A DNA stretch of 32,020 nucleotides from Erwinia mallotivora (GCF_000590885.1 NZ_JFHN01000071.1:1-32020); one strand, 5' to 3'; shown: positions 1 through 9,512, numbered from the stretch's first letter. Numbers and translations: made by a program. Notes: a model not told the origin generated them from the sequence alone.

Positions 1-2
1 GC

Positions 3-1490
3 CAGCCGCAGAGAGGCTACGCCGCCTGGCTGGCGGCGCTGATGCCCGACGGGCAGGAGGAAACCCGTCAGCTGTTTGCCACCTATAAAGAAGAGGCGGA
101 TGCCGCAGTGGCGCAGGGGGAGCTGTGCGCGGCGGCCTTTGTCCAGCAGCAGGCACGGTTAATGCGTACGCCAGCGGAAATGAACTGGGGCGAGCGACTG
201 CGTCATGCCGATCAGCTGGCGAGCTTTCTCGATCATCCTTATTACCCTACCGCCCGCGCCAAGTTTGGCTTCAGCGAGGCCGATCTGCGCCAGTACGCGC
301 CGGAGTTCTGCCAGCCGTTCCGCCTGCGCTGGGTGGCGCTGCCGCGTGAGCAACTGCGGCTGACCGCACCCGATGCCAGACCCACATGGTGGCCGCTGCC
401 GCAGCAGGTGGGACTGGATGCCGGGATGCAGGCCGACTACGAGCTGGTTCCGGTGCATCCACTGACCCTGCCTCATCTCACCGCGCTGCCTGCCGGAGCG
501 GTGATTGCGCCTGCGCCGTGGCTTGAGGTTTATCCGACGCTGTCGGTGCGCACCGTGCAGCTGGCGGACCATCCCGCCGATCACCTTAAGGTGCCGCTGA
601 GTATGCGCACCCTCGGACAGAAGAATATCCGTCTGATCAAAGCTTCGACGCTGTATGACGGCCAGTGGTTTGCCGAAGTGCTGTCTGCGATCGGTGAGCA
701 GGAGCCGCTGCTGCGCGGGAAATATCGTCACGTTGACGAGCGTTTCTGCGGGCATGTTGCCGAGGATAAACAGCTGGCCTTTCTGCTGCGTCGCTATGCC
801 GCCCCGCGCCCGGGTGAAACGCTGCTGCCGGTGGCGGCGCTGGGCAGCCGCCTGCCGGACGGACGTCTGCTGCTGGCGTCGTTGCTGCAACAGCCGGGGA
901 TGCCGGATGCTGCCAGCTGGTGGCGTGAATACTGCCAGCTGATGGCCGATGTGCATCTGACGCTGTGGCTGCGCTACGGCATTGCGCTGGAATCAAACCA
1001 GCAAAATGCGGTGCTGAGTCTGACGCCCGGTGAACCGCTGACGCTGGTGATGAAAGATAATGACGCCGCCCGCCTGCTGCCTGAGCGCTTCAAAACCGCC
1101 TGTCCGTCGCTGGCCGCGCGTGTTGATCAACTGCGCGATCCGCGAATCAGCGTGCAGGACGACCTGGCGCTGTCCCGGATGTTTATCACTATCACTCTCC
1201 AGCTTTGTCTGGCGGCGGTGCTGGAGAGCCTGGCGGCAGCGAAACTGCTGGAGAGAGAAGCGGCGTATCAGACGCTGCGTACGTCGCTGGAGAACAGCCT
1301 GACGCAGTTGGAGCGGGAAGGTGTGATCACCGATTTTGCCCGTCAGCAGCTGTTTGCATCGCCCACCCAGCCGGTGAAATACCTGTTGCTGAGCGGCAGC
1401 CTGCTGAGTAAAGAGGCTTCCGGCGCGGCGGATATCAACAAGTTCTATGGACAGAGCGGGCCGAACTTTCTGCGGCGGGGGAACGGCTGA
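3..1490 (+). CDS. NIS siderophore synthetase (IucA/IucC family), PvsB-like, 5'-partial
   Basis: The reading frame is open from the window edge, so the true start lies upstream. An internal ATG at 42 has no claim to be the start. NIS synthetases use ATP to adenylate a citrate-type carboxylate and condense it with an amine or alcohol in the cytoplasm. Family motifs visible are a DHPYYPTARAKFGF stretch (nt ~225-275), the second HP motif VPVHPLTLPHL, then PTLSVRT and LKVPLSMRTLGQKNIR, followed by a C-terminal FhuF-like region. The gene ends in TGATG, sharing one base with the MFS gene, so the two are translationally coupled. Order and neighbours match pvsB of vibrioferrin clusters, where this enzyme attaches 2-oxoglutarate. 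AcsC/SbnC-type enzymes of achromobactin or staphyloferrin B clusters are the alternative. Family is certain, substrate inferred. Confidence 0.9.
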   Translation, partial: QPQRGYAAWLAALMPDGQEETRQLFATYKEEADAAVAQGELCAAAFVQQQARLMRTPAEMNWGERLRHADQLASFLDHPYYPTARAKFGFSEADLRQYAPEFCQPFRLRWVALPREQLRLTAPDARPTWWPLPQQVGLDAGMQADYELVPVHPLTLPHLTALPAGAVIAPAPWLEVYPTLSVRTVQLADHPADHLKVPLSMRTLGQKNIRLIKASTLYDGQWFAEVLSAIGEQEPLLRGKYRHVDERFCGHVAEDKQLAFLLRRYAAPRPGETLLPVAALGSRLPDGRLLLASLLQQPGMPDAASWWREYCQLMADVHLTLWLRYGIALESNQQNAVLSLTPGEPLTLVMKDNDAARLLPERFKTACPSLAARVDQLRDPRISVQDDLALSRMFITITLQLCLAAVLESLAAAKLLEREAAYQTLRTSLENSLTQLEREGVITDFARQQLFASPTQPVKYLLLSGSLLSKEASGAADINKFYGQSGPNFLRRGNG

Positions 1491-2647
1491 TGCGCCGCAC
1501 GCTACTGGTGGTGCTCGCCTGCCACTTTCTGGCGGCGTTCACCGTGCTGGGCGTGCCGCTCTATCTGCCGCGTTTACTGACGGCATTTGGTATCGGGGAG
1601 CAAAGCCTGTGGGCCGGCGTGCTGTTCAGCTTACCGGCGGTGATGACCGCGCTCTCCTCGGCCTGGTGGGGACGCTTTGCCGACCGTTATGGCAGACGGC
1701 TGTCACTCCAGCGTGCGCTGGTGGGGCTGACGCTGGCGTTTCTTCTTGCCGGTGCGGCACCTTCGCTACCCTGGCTGATGGTGGCGCTGGCGATGCAGGG
1801 CCTGGCAGGCGGCACGCTGGCGGCGGCCAACGGTTATCTGTCGGTTCATCTGCGCGGCGATGAGCTGGCGAAGGCGCTGAACTGGACGCAGTTTTCAGCC
1901 CGGCTGGCGCTGTTGAGTGCTCCACCGCTGATGGGCGCGATTCTGATGCTGTTTCCGCACATCGGCCAGCGGTTATGGCTGGGCCTGGCGGTGCTGCCGC
2001 TGTGCGGATTGCTGTTCAGTCTGCGCCTGCCGGCTGATGAGGTCTCGGTCAAAAAAGCCGCTCCCGCCGCTGCGGGGGCGGGCAGAGACCTGCTGCGGGA
2101 TCTGTGGGCGATGCAGTTTCTGTTTAACTTCGCGATGGTGGTGACCTTTCCCTATTTCCTGCCGTATGCCGCCCGCTGGCTGCATCAGGAACTGGTCATT
2201 GGCGTGTTTTACAGCTGGCCGCACCTTATCTATCTGCTGCTGTTACCCCTGTGGCACCGGCTGGCGGGACGTGCGCTGTACTTCCTGCCGGGCACGGTGC
2301 TGATGGCCGTGTCTGCTCTGTGGCACACGCAGCTGGCCGGGGAGGGCGCATTGCTGATGGCGCGAACGCTGTTTGGCCTGGGGATGTTGCTGGCCTACAG
2401 CGGTGCGAATCAGATGCTCAGTGACCGAATCCGTCAGCACAGCGCCGGTAAGCAGTTTGGTCAGATTGATGCTGCCGGTAAATGGGCCGGGGTTGCCGCC
2501 GGAACCAGCGCAGGCTGGCTGGTGGTGCATTTCTCTTTGCAGACGCCCTGGCTGGCGTCTGCCTTTGCGGCTCTTTGTGCCGCGTTAATCTTTGTTACTT
2601 CACCTTTACGAGGATCAGGTTATGTCCGTATCACTCGCGGTTCGTAA
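1490..2647 (+). CDS. MFS siderophore exporter, PvsC-like
   Basis: A 385-residue, very hydrophobic protein with about 12 predicted membrane segments. The MFS motif A-like loop WWGRFADRYGRR lies between helices 2 and 3 (residues ~58-69). The ATG is embedded in the stop of the upstream NIS gene (TGATG), and the 3' end overlaps the next NIS gene by 26 bases, so this is one translationally coupled operon. In vibrioferrin (PvsC), staphyloferrin B (SbnD) and achromobactin (YhcA) clusters, an MFS protein in this position exports the finished siderophore across the inner membrane. Export rather than import is inferred from this placement. Nothing looks broken. Confidence 0.88.
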   Translation: MRRTLLVVLACHFLAAFTVLGVPLYLPRLLTAFGIGEQSLWAGVLFSLPAVMTALSSAWWGRFADRYGRRLSLQRALVGLTLAFLLAGAAPSLPWLMVALAMQGLAGGTLAAANGYLSVHLRGDELAKALNWTQFSARLALLSAPPLMGAILMLFPHIGQRLWLGLAVLPLCGLLFSLRLPADEVSVKKAAPAAAGAGRDLLRDLWAMQFLFNFAMVVTFPYFLPYAARWLHQELVIGVFYSWPHLIYLLLLPLWHRLAGRALYFLPGTVLMAVSALWHTQLAGEGALLMARTLFGLGMLLAYSGANQMLSDRIRQHSAGKQFGQIDAAGKWAGVAAGTSAGWLVVHFSLQTPWLASAFAALCAALIFVTSPLRGSGYVRITRGS

Positions 2648-4379
2648 ACATCCGCTGCTGACGCCAAAAGTTGCGCCAGAGCGGGAACAGGCGGAATTTG
2701 CCGGTCTGACGGCGCTGCTGAACTGCTATATCCGTGAATTCGCCCGTCCGGCAGGCAGCATCAGCCTGGTACGCCAGGGCAATATTCCGCTGTCGCTTGC
2801 CAGCCGGATGGTCTCCGGCGAGGTGGTGCTGCTGGAATTAGGGGGGGCAGAGAGTACGCTGCTGGCTATTCGGGCGCAACGCTGGAGCCTGTTGGGGCGC
2901 GGTGATTTTATCGGTACGCCCTTTGTGAAGCAGTTTGGTCGTCCGTGGCGGGCGGTGCGCTGTAGCGAAGCGATGGCGTTTCTGGTCGGGGATATGGTGC
3001 GCCAGACCGGCCAGCTGCCGGACCTTGAACTGATGGATCAGATTGAAAACAGCGTACAGGTGATGGCGTCATTTATTTCTCATTTACCGCCCGCTGCCGC
3101 TGAACATCGTTATATTCGCAGTGAAGAGAGCCTGCTGTGGGGGCATCCGATGCATCCCAGCCCGAAAAGCCGTCAGGGGGTGACGCCGGAAGCGCTGCTG
3201 GCCTGTTCGCCGGAAGTCTCGGCGCGTTTTCCGCTGTACTGGTTCCGCATCGACCCTTCGCTGTTGCAGATCAGCGGCGATGCGCCGGTTTCCGACGTGC
3301 TGGCGCAGTTGCAGGGGCAGGACTGCTATCCGTGCCATCCGTGGGAGGTGCGCCATATTACCGGCTCGCCGGTTTATCAGCGCGCGCTGCGTGCCGGGCT
3401 GATTACGCCGCTGGGGCAGGTAGGTCCGGATTTTGCCGCGACCTCTTCGGTGCGAACGCTGTACCTGGCGTCGCTGCCCTATTTCCTGAAACTCTCCATT
3501 CATGTGCGCCTGACTAACTGTGTGCGTAAAAATGCCTGGTATGAACTGGAGAGCGCCGTGGCGCTTAATGCCTTGCTTGAACGCCATTTCGCCCGGCTGG
3601 AAGCCAGTGCGCCAGGTTTCCACATTATGCGTGAACCCGCCGCCAGCAGCCTCGATTTCTCGGCGATTGCTGAGGAGGGGGAAGCGGATGAGGTGCGCCA
3701 TCTTCAGGAGTGCTTCGGCATCCTCTATCGCGACAACCTGCGCGATGAGCAGCCGTGGCTGGCCGCGGCACTCTTTGCGCTCGACCATCAGGGCAACAGC
3801 CCGTTGCAGGCAGTTATTTCACAGCTCGGTGCGGCGCGCGGCTTGACCATGCAGCAGGCCAGCCTGCTGTGGCTGGAGCACTATCTGGCGGTGTTATTGC
3901 CTGGCGTACTGGATGCCTTCTTCACCGACGGTCTGGTGTTTGAGCCGCATCTGCAAAATGTGCTGCTGGCGATGAACGGCGAGCTGCCGACTGATATCTG
4001 GATACGCGACCTGGAAGGCACCAAGCTGACCACCGAACGCTGGTCAGCCGGGGATCTGGCGATGATGTCGGAACGGGCACGTCAGTCTGTCTGGTACAGC
4101 CGTGAGCAGGGCTGGCGGCGCGTTGCCTACTGCCTGTTCATCAACCATCTGTCAGAGGTGCTGTTCCGCCTGGCGGATGGCGATCGTCAGCTGGAACAGC
4201 AGCTGTGGGATCGGCTGGCGACTCAGCTGGCCCGCTGGCAGCATCAGCCGGAGATCGCCGCGATGCTGGCAGGTGGCGCGATACCGTCGAAAAACAACCT
4301 GAAAATCCGTTTGTTGCAGCAGGCTGACAGACATGCGGATTACACCATGATGCAACACCCAATGAGGAGCGCCCGGTGA
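2622..4379 (+). CDS. NIS siderophore synthetase (IucA/IucC family), PvsD-like
   Basis: A 585-residue protein starting at ATG 2622, chosen because ACGAGGA lies about 7 bases upstream; an in-frame start at 2592 lacks a good ribosome site. Both IucA/IucC signature motifs are present: GHPMHPSPKSRQG near residue 180 and CHPWE near residue 240. TSSVRTLY, LKLSIHVRLTNCVRKN and, near the C-terminus, EPHLQN and DLEGT follow. The family makes ATP-dependent citrate (thio)ester or amide bonds. In vibrioferrin synthesis PvsD is understood to join citrate to L-serine before decarboxylation by PvsE, which fits the adjacent decarboxylase. It overlaps the MFS gene upstream and the decarboxylase downstream (GTGA, 4 bases). 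Length is typical of a full-length family member. Confidence 0.92.
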   Translation: MSVSLAVRKHPLLTPKVAPEREQAEFAGLTALLNCYIREFARPAGSISLVRQGNIPLSLASRMVSGEVVLLELGGAESTLLAIRAQRWSLLGRGDFIGTPFVKQFGRPWRAVRCSEAMAFLVGDMVRQTGQLPDLELMDQIENSVQVMASFISHLPPAAAEHRYIRSEESLLWGHPMHPSPKSRQGVTPEALLACSPEVSARFPLYWFRIDPSLLQISGDAPVSDVLAQLQGQDCYPCHPWEVRHITGSPVYQRALRAGLITPLGQVGPDFAATSSVRTLYLASLPYFLKLSIHVRLTNCVRKNAWYELESAVALNALLERHFARLEASAPGFHIMREPAASSLDFSAIAEEGEADEVRHLQECFGILYRDNLRDEQPWLAAALFALDHQGNSPLQAVISQLGAARGLTMQQASLLWLEHYLAVLLPGVLDAFFTDGLVFEPHLQNVLLAMNGELPTDIWIRDLEGTKLTTERWSAGDLAMMSERARQSVWYSREQGWRRVAYCLFINHLSEVLFRLADGDRQLEQQLWDRLATQLARWQHQPEIAAMLAGGAIPSKNNLKIRLLQQADRHADYTMMQHPMRSAR

Positions 4380-5554
4380 CGCCGCAGGTACTTGAGACGC
4401 TGCAACAGTTGCAGCAACAGCGCACAGAACCCTTTTGTGCCTATGTTTACGATCTGAGCGCGCTGGCTCAGCACATCCGGCAGATGCGCAGTGCGCTACC
4501 GGCAGGATGTGAGCTGTACTATGCCGCTAAAGCCAATCCGGAAGCGGCGGTGCTGCACACGCTGAGCGAGTTTGTTGACGGCTTCGAAGCCGCCTCCGGC
4601 GGCGAGCTTGCCTGGCTGCGGCAGCAGGTGCCCGATAAGCCGCTGATCTTCGGCGGTCCGGGTAAAATGGAGAGCGAACTGCGCCAGGCAGTAGAGTGCG
4701 GGGTGGTCACCCTGCATGTTGAAAGCCTGACGGAACTGCGCCGTCTGACGGCCATTACCCAACAGGAAAACCGCCGCGTGGCGGTGCTGCTGCGCATGAA
4801 TATTGCACTGGATGGCATCAGCGGCACCCACCTGATGATGGGCGGTAAACCGACGCCTTTTGGCCTGGATGAGCAGGAGTTGCCCGCCGCATTGCAGGAG
4901 ATTGCCGCATCGCCGTTGATTGAACTGCGCGGCTTTCACTTCCATCTGATGTCGCATCAGCTGGATGTGGATAATCATCTGGCCCTGATTCGGCTCTATC
5001 TGGACAAGGTGCAGGACTGGTGCCAGCGCTGGTCGCTGTCGGTGGATTTAATCAACGTCGGCGGTGGGATAGGGATCAACTACCTTGACCCTGAGAAGCA
5101 TTTTGACTGGGCCGCTTTCTGTCAGCGCCTGCCGGATATCACTCAGCAGAGCCAGGCCCGTGGCTGGACGCTGCGTTTTGAATGTGGGCGCTACATTACC
5201 GCGCCGTGTGGCTGGTATGTGATGGAAGTGCTGGACATCAAGAAAAACCTCGGGGAGTGGTTTGCTATCGGGCGCGGCGGCACGCATCATTTTCGCACGC
5301 CTGCGGCGCAGAGTCACAACCATCCGTTCAGCGTACTGCGGCGAGAGCAGAACACACCCTGGATTAGCGGGCAACAGGTGACGCTGGTCGGTCAGCTCTG
5401 TACGCCGAAAGATGTGCTGGCACGTCAGCAGCCGGTTACGGCGCTGGCACCGGGTGACTGGCTGGTGTTCAGCCTTGCCGGAGCCTATGCGTGGAATATT
5501 TCGCACCAGAATTTCCTGATGCATTCACCCCCTGAAGTGTTCTGGCTGAAGTGA
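4376..5554 (+). CDS. Fold-type III PLP decarboxylase of siderophore pathway, PvsE-like
   Basis: A 392-residue member of the diaminopimelate/ornithine decarboxylase family. The start is GTG at 4376, inside the overlap GTGA with the upstream stop and preceded by a GAGGAG ribosome site. The PLP lysine is visible in YYAAKANPE (K52). The phosphate-binding glycine loop is NVGGGIGINY and the barrel motif is FECGRYITAP. The second-domain active-site motif CTPKD, with its catalytic Cys and Asp, is intact. In vibrioferrin, achromobactin and staphyloferrin B pathways such enzymes decarboxylate an amino-acid-citrate conjugate (for example O-citryl-serine to the ethanolamine form). It is the last gene of the operon and is followed by a strong hairpin. 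A lysine or DAP decarboxylase role is unlikely given the context. Confidence 0.9.
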   Translation: MTPQVLETLQQLQQQRTEPFCAYVYDLSALAQHIRQMRSALPAGCELYYAAKANPEAAVLHTLSEFVDGFEAASGGELAWLRQQVPDKPLIFGGPGKMESELRQAVECGVVTLHVESLTELRRLTAITQQENRRVAVLLRMNIALDGISGTHLMMGGKPTPFGLDEQELPAALQEIAASPLIELRGFHFHLMSHQLDVDNHLALIRLYLDKVQDWCQRWSLSVDLINVGGGIGINYLDPEKHFDWAAFCQRLPDITQQSQARGWTLRFECGRYITAPCGWYVMEVLDIKKNLGEWFAIGRGGTHHFRTPAAQSHNHPFSVLRREQNTPWISGQQVTLVGQLCTPKDVLARQQPVTALAPGDWLVFSLAGAYAWNISHQNFLMHSPPEVFWLK

Positions 5555-5560
5555 GGTGAT

Positions 5561-5595
5561 GAAAGCAGGCGATGCATCGGGCATCGCTTGCTTTC
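5561..5595. terminator. Hairpin terminator between the siderophore operon and the AT-rich gene
   Basis: A 15-bp stem (GAAAGCAGGCGATGC against its complement with a single G-T pair) has a 5-base loop and begins 7 bases after the decarboxylase stop. There is no clean T-run on either side, so Rho-independent termination is likely but not certain. Its position between converging genes suggests it may work in both directions. Confidence 0.55.
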
Positions 5596-5708
5596 CGGGA
5601 AATGATTGACTGAGGGGATACCTTTTATTGTGCCGTAATCAGGTGAGTTTCACCGCCTGTTTCAGGTTTTTAGCCTGAGCCAACGGCTGAGCCCAATCAG
5701 CCAGCTGC

Positions 5709-8700
5709 TCAGGGGTTTGAGATCAGGTTATTTTTAATTAAGTCGTCCTTCAGAGGGCGCTTTGCTGCGGAAGTTGAAAAAATCCTTGCTGTATCCTTTA
5801 GTGGGATCTCCCTGGTAAGATCCACTACCTGACTTTTCCTTCCTAATCCAGCCAGACTCATATAGTAAGCTGATAGTGTATCGGCATTATTTAATCCAAG
5901 CTTGTTAACTTTTTCCCCGCCATTGATTAATGTTTGTTTTATTAATGTTTTTTTATCTGAAAGACTCATTGAGTCTGTTATACCAAAATACTCATTCGTA
6001 GCCATACCATAACCAGGATAACCATCCTCTCCTCTCCTTGCTGCACTTGTATCATCTGTCATTGCTGATACATATTGATCAAGCATCTCTTTTTCAGACT
6101 GGTATACTTTTCTCCCTGTGCCAGACGCTAAATCCACGTTAAAATAAAGGTAATCTTCAGTATCTACTGAGTGCGTTATTTCGTGAAGAATACCCTGAGT
6201 GAGCGCTTCAGGTGATGAAAATGTTTCGTCATTCAAAATTATTCTTTTGAGGTTTTTGTTATAGAGTCCATAAACACCCTTTTGGTCTGAATACAGATTG
6301 CTGATAATATATCTGTTTTCGAAGTCTGAATTTAACAGATCAATTGCCGTATCAAGTTCTGCAAGTTTATTTTTTATATCTTTTGCGCTGGCAATCGAGG
6401 ATGTCATTTCAAAAAAGTGACGCTCAATTTCCAGATCAGACATTGCATTTATGTTTTTTACCACAGATTCACTGATTGAATCTATATTATCCAGGGTGTT
6501 TTTCAGGATGTTATATCGTTCCGGATTTATTTTTTTTAGCAGTGGTGGGTAGATGCCGAATTTGTATTCTCCCGGTTTTTCAGTGTGAAAATTCATGACG
6601 CCATTATCATCAATATTTAGTTGTGGGGCCTGAATACATAAATCATCAAGACCTCTTTTTATTCTGCTGGTACAGAAGGGAAGTAGATTTTCATTAACCT
6701 TACTTCCTTTTTTAACATTTATTTCATCCAGTGTTGTACCATCATTCTTATATGTCCCTGGTTCAATTTTTTTATTTTTTATTTCATTTTTAATATTGAT
6801 TTCAGTATCAATTTCATTTTTTTTGTATCTTATTTTCCTAATATTTTCCAGTTGTTTTTCTTTTGTATTTAGTTTGTTGATGATTTTCTCAAATGAGACA
6901 GGTGCTTTATTTTCAATTTTTTTTGCAATAGCCATCAGTAACTTTTTGCTGACTTTACCTGCATTCCACAGCATTTCAAATCCAGGATCTACCGCTCTTA
7001 TCGCTTCTACACCAACAGCGGATAATTGCCTGGTGCCTGGGATGGCGATATTACGTAGAGTATTCTTCCCAACATCTTTTACTGCCTGTCTGAATACACC
7101 TGACTGGATCGCATCTCTGGTTGCCGTTGTCATTGCAGTACGTGCAATTTGTTTGACGCCCATTGCCACGCTACCGGCAAATTTGCCAGACATGCTGGCT
7201 ATTTTACCGACAACAGGAATAAATGAAAGAATATCCAGTGAACAGCTGATAGTGGCACCGGCTACATCACCCGAACGAATGCTCTGGGTACAATCATAAA
7301 AAGGGATAAGTGACAAAAAAAAGTCTCTTACCTTTTCACTAAAGAGTTTTTCATAACCCTGATCATAGAGAGATTTATAAAAATGATCCTTATGCTCTTT
7401 CACCAGTGAGTTTAACAGGACTTCCATCCCATCCGCCTGGTTTTTATGCGTGTCACGCGGGATTACATTTAGTTTATAATTCGGATTATTTAATCCCTGA
7501 TTGTCTGCCATCAGGTCTTTCCAGTAATAATCATCCTTGTCCCTGTTAAGAAGTTGCAGGCTGTATCCGGCTTCTTCGGGTTTCAGAGCATAGATTTTCT
7601 CTTTACCACCTTTTACTGCTGAAAACACAGAAACGCCTGGTTTAAGACTGGAGGTTTTTGACAATAATTCTTGCGGACTCATTGGGCGCATTTGATTTCT
7701 GGCTGTTTCGACGTCTGATATTTCGATATCGACATGTTTGACCTGTGCATCAGCGATGAATTTAAGATCCGCCTCGTCTGCTTCACCTAATGCCACATTG
7801 ACCAGGATTCGATCAATATCGGCATATTTTTCGGCTACATGTTCGGTTTTTTCTTTGTATTCTGCGTCTGCCGCTTCATAATCAGTGTAGTCTATCGGGA
7901 TGTTATCGAAATCTCCCCTATTGTTTTCAGAAGCATAAGCGGCTTGTGCTAGATACCAGGGCTGAGCCAGTCTTTTATAATTTTCCACCACCTCAAGGCG
8001 CGGTTTCCAGACAGCCATAGCCTCGTTAAAGTGGTCGAAGACATTATTTTTTATATGCTGTCTGTAATGACTGAACAGATTTTTGATAGCTTCCTTTCTG
8101 GTATTCATCAGGCTTTCTGCGTCATTGTTTTTCCAGTCTGCGGGATTATGTATCGCATATTCAACCAAAGCAGGTAACCTGAACAGATCTGCACCGTTTA
8201 TCGCATCTGGCAGGGCATTTTCTTCCATCAGGGTGAAAATCATTTTTCCGGCAAAAGACGCTGATTCCAGAGTGATATCTTGATCTTCGACACCACTTTG
8301 TTTCAGATAAAGCGCACCGGCATGCTTAAATCCCCATTTATTATCCTTCAATGGAATATGTTCTGCGTTGTCGACTGCAAACAGAGGAAATGCTTGCTCA
8401 ATGGCATCGTTCCACAGCTCTTTCAGCATGGGTGACACAGGCTGTTTGTTATCATTTGGTAAGCGCGCGTCTAATGAAAGAAAGTCTTTTAAATGAGCAA
8501 GGGTATATTCTTCAGGAAACGCCGTTTCGGCAATTTTTTGCGCTAAAAAATCCGTCGGGTTGGTTTTTAATATCTGTTCTGACAACCATCTGTTAATGAT
8601 GAAATCTGACTCACTGTCAGAAATAAACGCGTTTTTGGGGCTGTCAGTGTTTCCTGATTGCTGTAATATTGCTCTGGCTATTTCATCTGATTTATGTGGT

Positions 8701-9512
8701 TTTTTATCAAGAAATTCGGCCACGCCATTTAATGTTTTGAGCAATGGTATGGAATTTTTATAACTGCTTATAAGTATGCTTTCGTTTTTAAGAAAATTGT
8801 TTATTTCATTGTTTTGAATTTTCGAAATATTATTCAGAGATGTTTTTTCAGGTCTGTTGTTAGTAACAGGGCTGGCATTCGTCGTGGGGAACGTTAATGG
8901 ATCATATTTATTAATAGTTCGATCAATGAAATTTCCCGCCGAAGCAATCATATCTATGATGCCTGTTTTTTGGTTGTTTTGCGCAGTAATGTTATCTTGT
9001 GCCTGCGAGGCAAAGAGGGACGAAATACCCTTTATTTTCTCCGGAGGATTGACCTCATTATCGCTGTTTTTTTTCAAATTATCTGCTTTTATGTTCCCGG
9101 TAATGTTTTCATTTTTTTCGTCCGTAGGGGTAACATTATCTGAGGTTTTGGTATTTTCTTTGTCGAAGTCAGCAGATTTGTGCTCCTTAAATGCTTTTGC
9201 TACTCTGGAATTATTGTAATGCCAGTCTGCATTTTTTAATGCATTATCTGTAGCATGTTTTCGCGCGCTGTTGTCAGTTAAAGCATGTAGTTTTGGTTGT
9301 CCTGTTATATTAGATATCAGCGTTACTGCTGATAAGATGGCACTGGCGCGCATTCTTTGATCATAATTAGTGGAGTGAGCACCTGGGCATGCGGCGAGTT
9401 GGGCGATTTTTGCATTAAGTTCTTTCTGGTTAAAATAGCTGTTGTGTGTTTTATTGTAATATTGACCTGTGTGATGACGATGTTCCTGTGCATATGTATT
9501 AGAAATGGGCAT
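5709..9512 (-). CDS. Large AT-rich putative toxin/effector with C-terminal HEITH zincin motif
   Basis: A 1267-residue protein. The start ATG at 9512 follows GGAGAGA by 8 bases. There is no Sec signal peptide; the first ~200 residues are polar and rich in Asn, Ser, Lys and Thr. A hydrophobic, Gly/Ala-rich stretch around residues 733-800 (FLSLIPFYDCTQ, GDVAGATISCSLDILSFIPVVGKI) resembles membrane-active segments of large bacterial toxins. The C-terminus has GILHEITHSVD (H1110, E1111, H1114) and NEYFG about 60 residues later, where E1174 could be the third zinc ligand of a gluzincin. I infer a secreted or translocated metalloprotease toxin, but do not recognise a named family. Base composition is far more AT-rich than the flanking genes, pointing to horizontal acquisition. 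No secretion apparatus, chaperone or immunity gene lies next to it. Confidence 0.85.
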   Translation of the reverse strand: MPISNTYAQEHRHHTGQYYNKTHNSYFNQKELNAKIAQLAACPGAHSTNYDQRMRASAILSAVTLISNITGQPKLHALTDNSARKHATDNALKNADWHYNNSRVAKAFKEHKSADFDKENTKTSDNVTPTDEKNENITGNIKADNLKKNSDNEVNPPEKIKGISSLFASQAQDNITAQNNQKTGIIDMIASAGNFIDRTINKYDPLTFPTTNASPVTNNRPEKTSLNNISKIQNNEINNFLKNESILISSYKNSIPLLKTLNGVAEFLDKKPHKSDEIARAILQQSGNTDSPKNAFISDSESDFIINRWLSEQILKTNPTDFLAQKIAETAFPEEYTLAHLKDFLSLDARLPNDNKQPVSPMLKELWNDAIEQAFPLFAVDNAEHIPLKDNKWGFKHAGALYLKQSGVEDQDITLESASFAGKMIFTLMEENALPDAINGADLFRLPALVEYAIHNPADWKNNDAESLMNTRKEAIKNLFSHYRQHIKNNVFDHFNEAMAVWKPRLEVVENYKRLAQPWYLAQAAYASENNRGDFDNIPIDYTDYEAADAEYKEKTEHVAEKYADIDRILVNVALGEADEADLKFIADAQVKHVDIEISDVETARNQMRPMSPQELLSKTSSLKPGVSVFSAVKGGKEKIYALKPEEAGYSLQLLNRDKDDYYWKDLMADNQGLNNPNYKLNVIPRDTHKNQADGMEVLLNSLVKEHKDHFYKSLYDQGYEKLFSEKVRDFFLSLIPFYDCTQSIRSGDVAGATISCSLDILSFIPVVGKIASMSGKFAGSVAMGVKQIARTAMTTATRDAIQSGVFRQAVKDVGKNTLRNIAIPGTRQLSAVGVEAIRAVDPGFEMLWNAGKVSKKLLMAIAKKIENKAPVSFEKIINKLNTKEKQLENIRKIRYKKNEIDTEINIKNEIKNKKIEPGTYKNDGTTLDEINVKKGSKVNENLLPFCTSRIKRGLDDLCIQAPQLNIDDNGVMNFHTEKPGEYKFGIYPPLLKKINPERYNILKNTLDNIDSISESVVKNINAMSDLEIERHFFEMTSSIASAKDIKNKLAELDTAIDLLNSDFENRYIISNLYSDQKGVYGLYNKNLKRIILNDETFSSPEALTQGILHEITHSVDTEDYLYFNVDLASGTGRKVYQSEKEMLDQYVSAMTDDTSAARRGEDGYPGYGMATNEYFGITDSMSLSDKKTLIKQTLINGGEKVNKLGLNNADTLSAYYMSLAGLGRKSQVVDLTREIPLKDTARIFSTSAAKRPLKDDLIKNNLISNP

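Noticed and set aside
159..956. Long minus-strand open frame (265 codons) opposite the first siderophore gene
   Set aside because: It is the antisense shadow of a GC-rich gene with clear IucA/IucC motifs. Its translation is Arg/His/Gln-rich low-complexity sequence.
3084..3788. Minus-strand open frame (234 codons) inside the second NIS synthetase gene
   Set aside because: Antisense shadow; composition not protein-like and entirely covered by a well supported gene.
6811..9130. Runs of seven or eight A/T inside the toxin-like gene as phase-variation tracts
   Set aside because: Such runs are expected by chance in DNA this AT-rich; none is long enough to single out.
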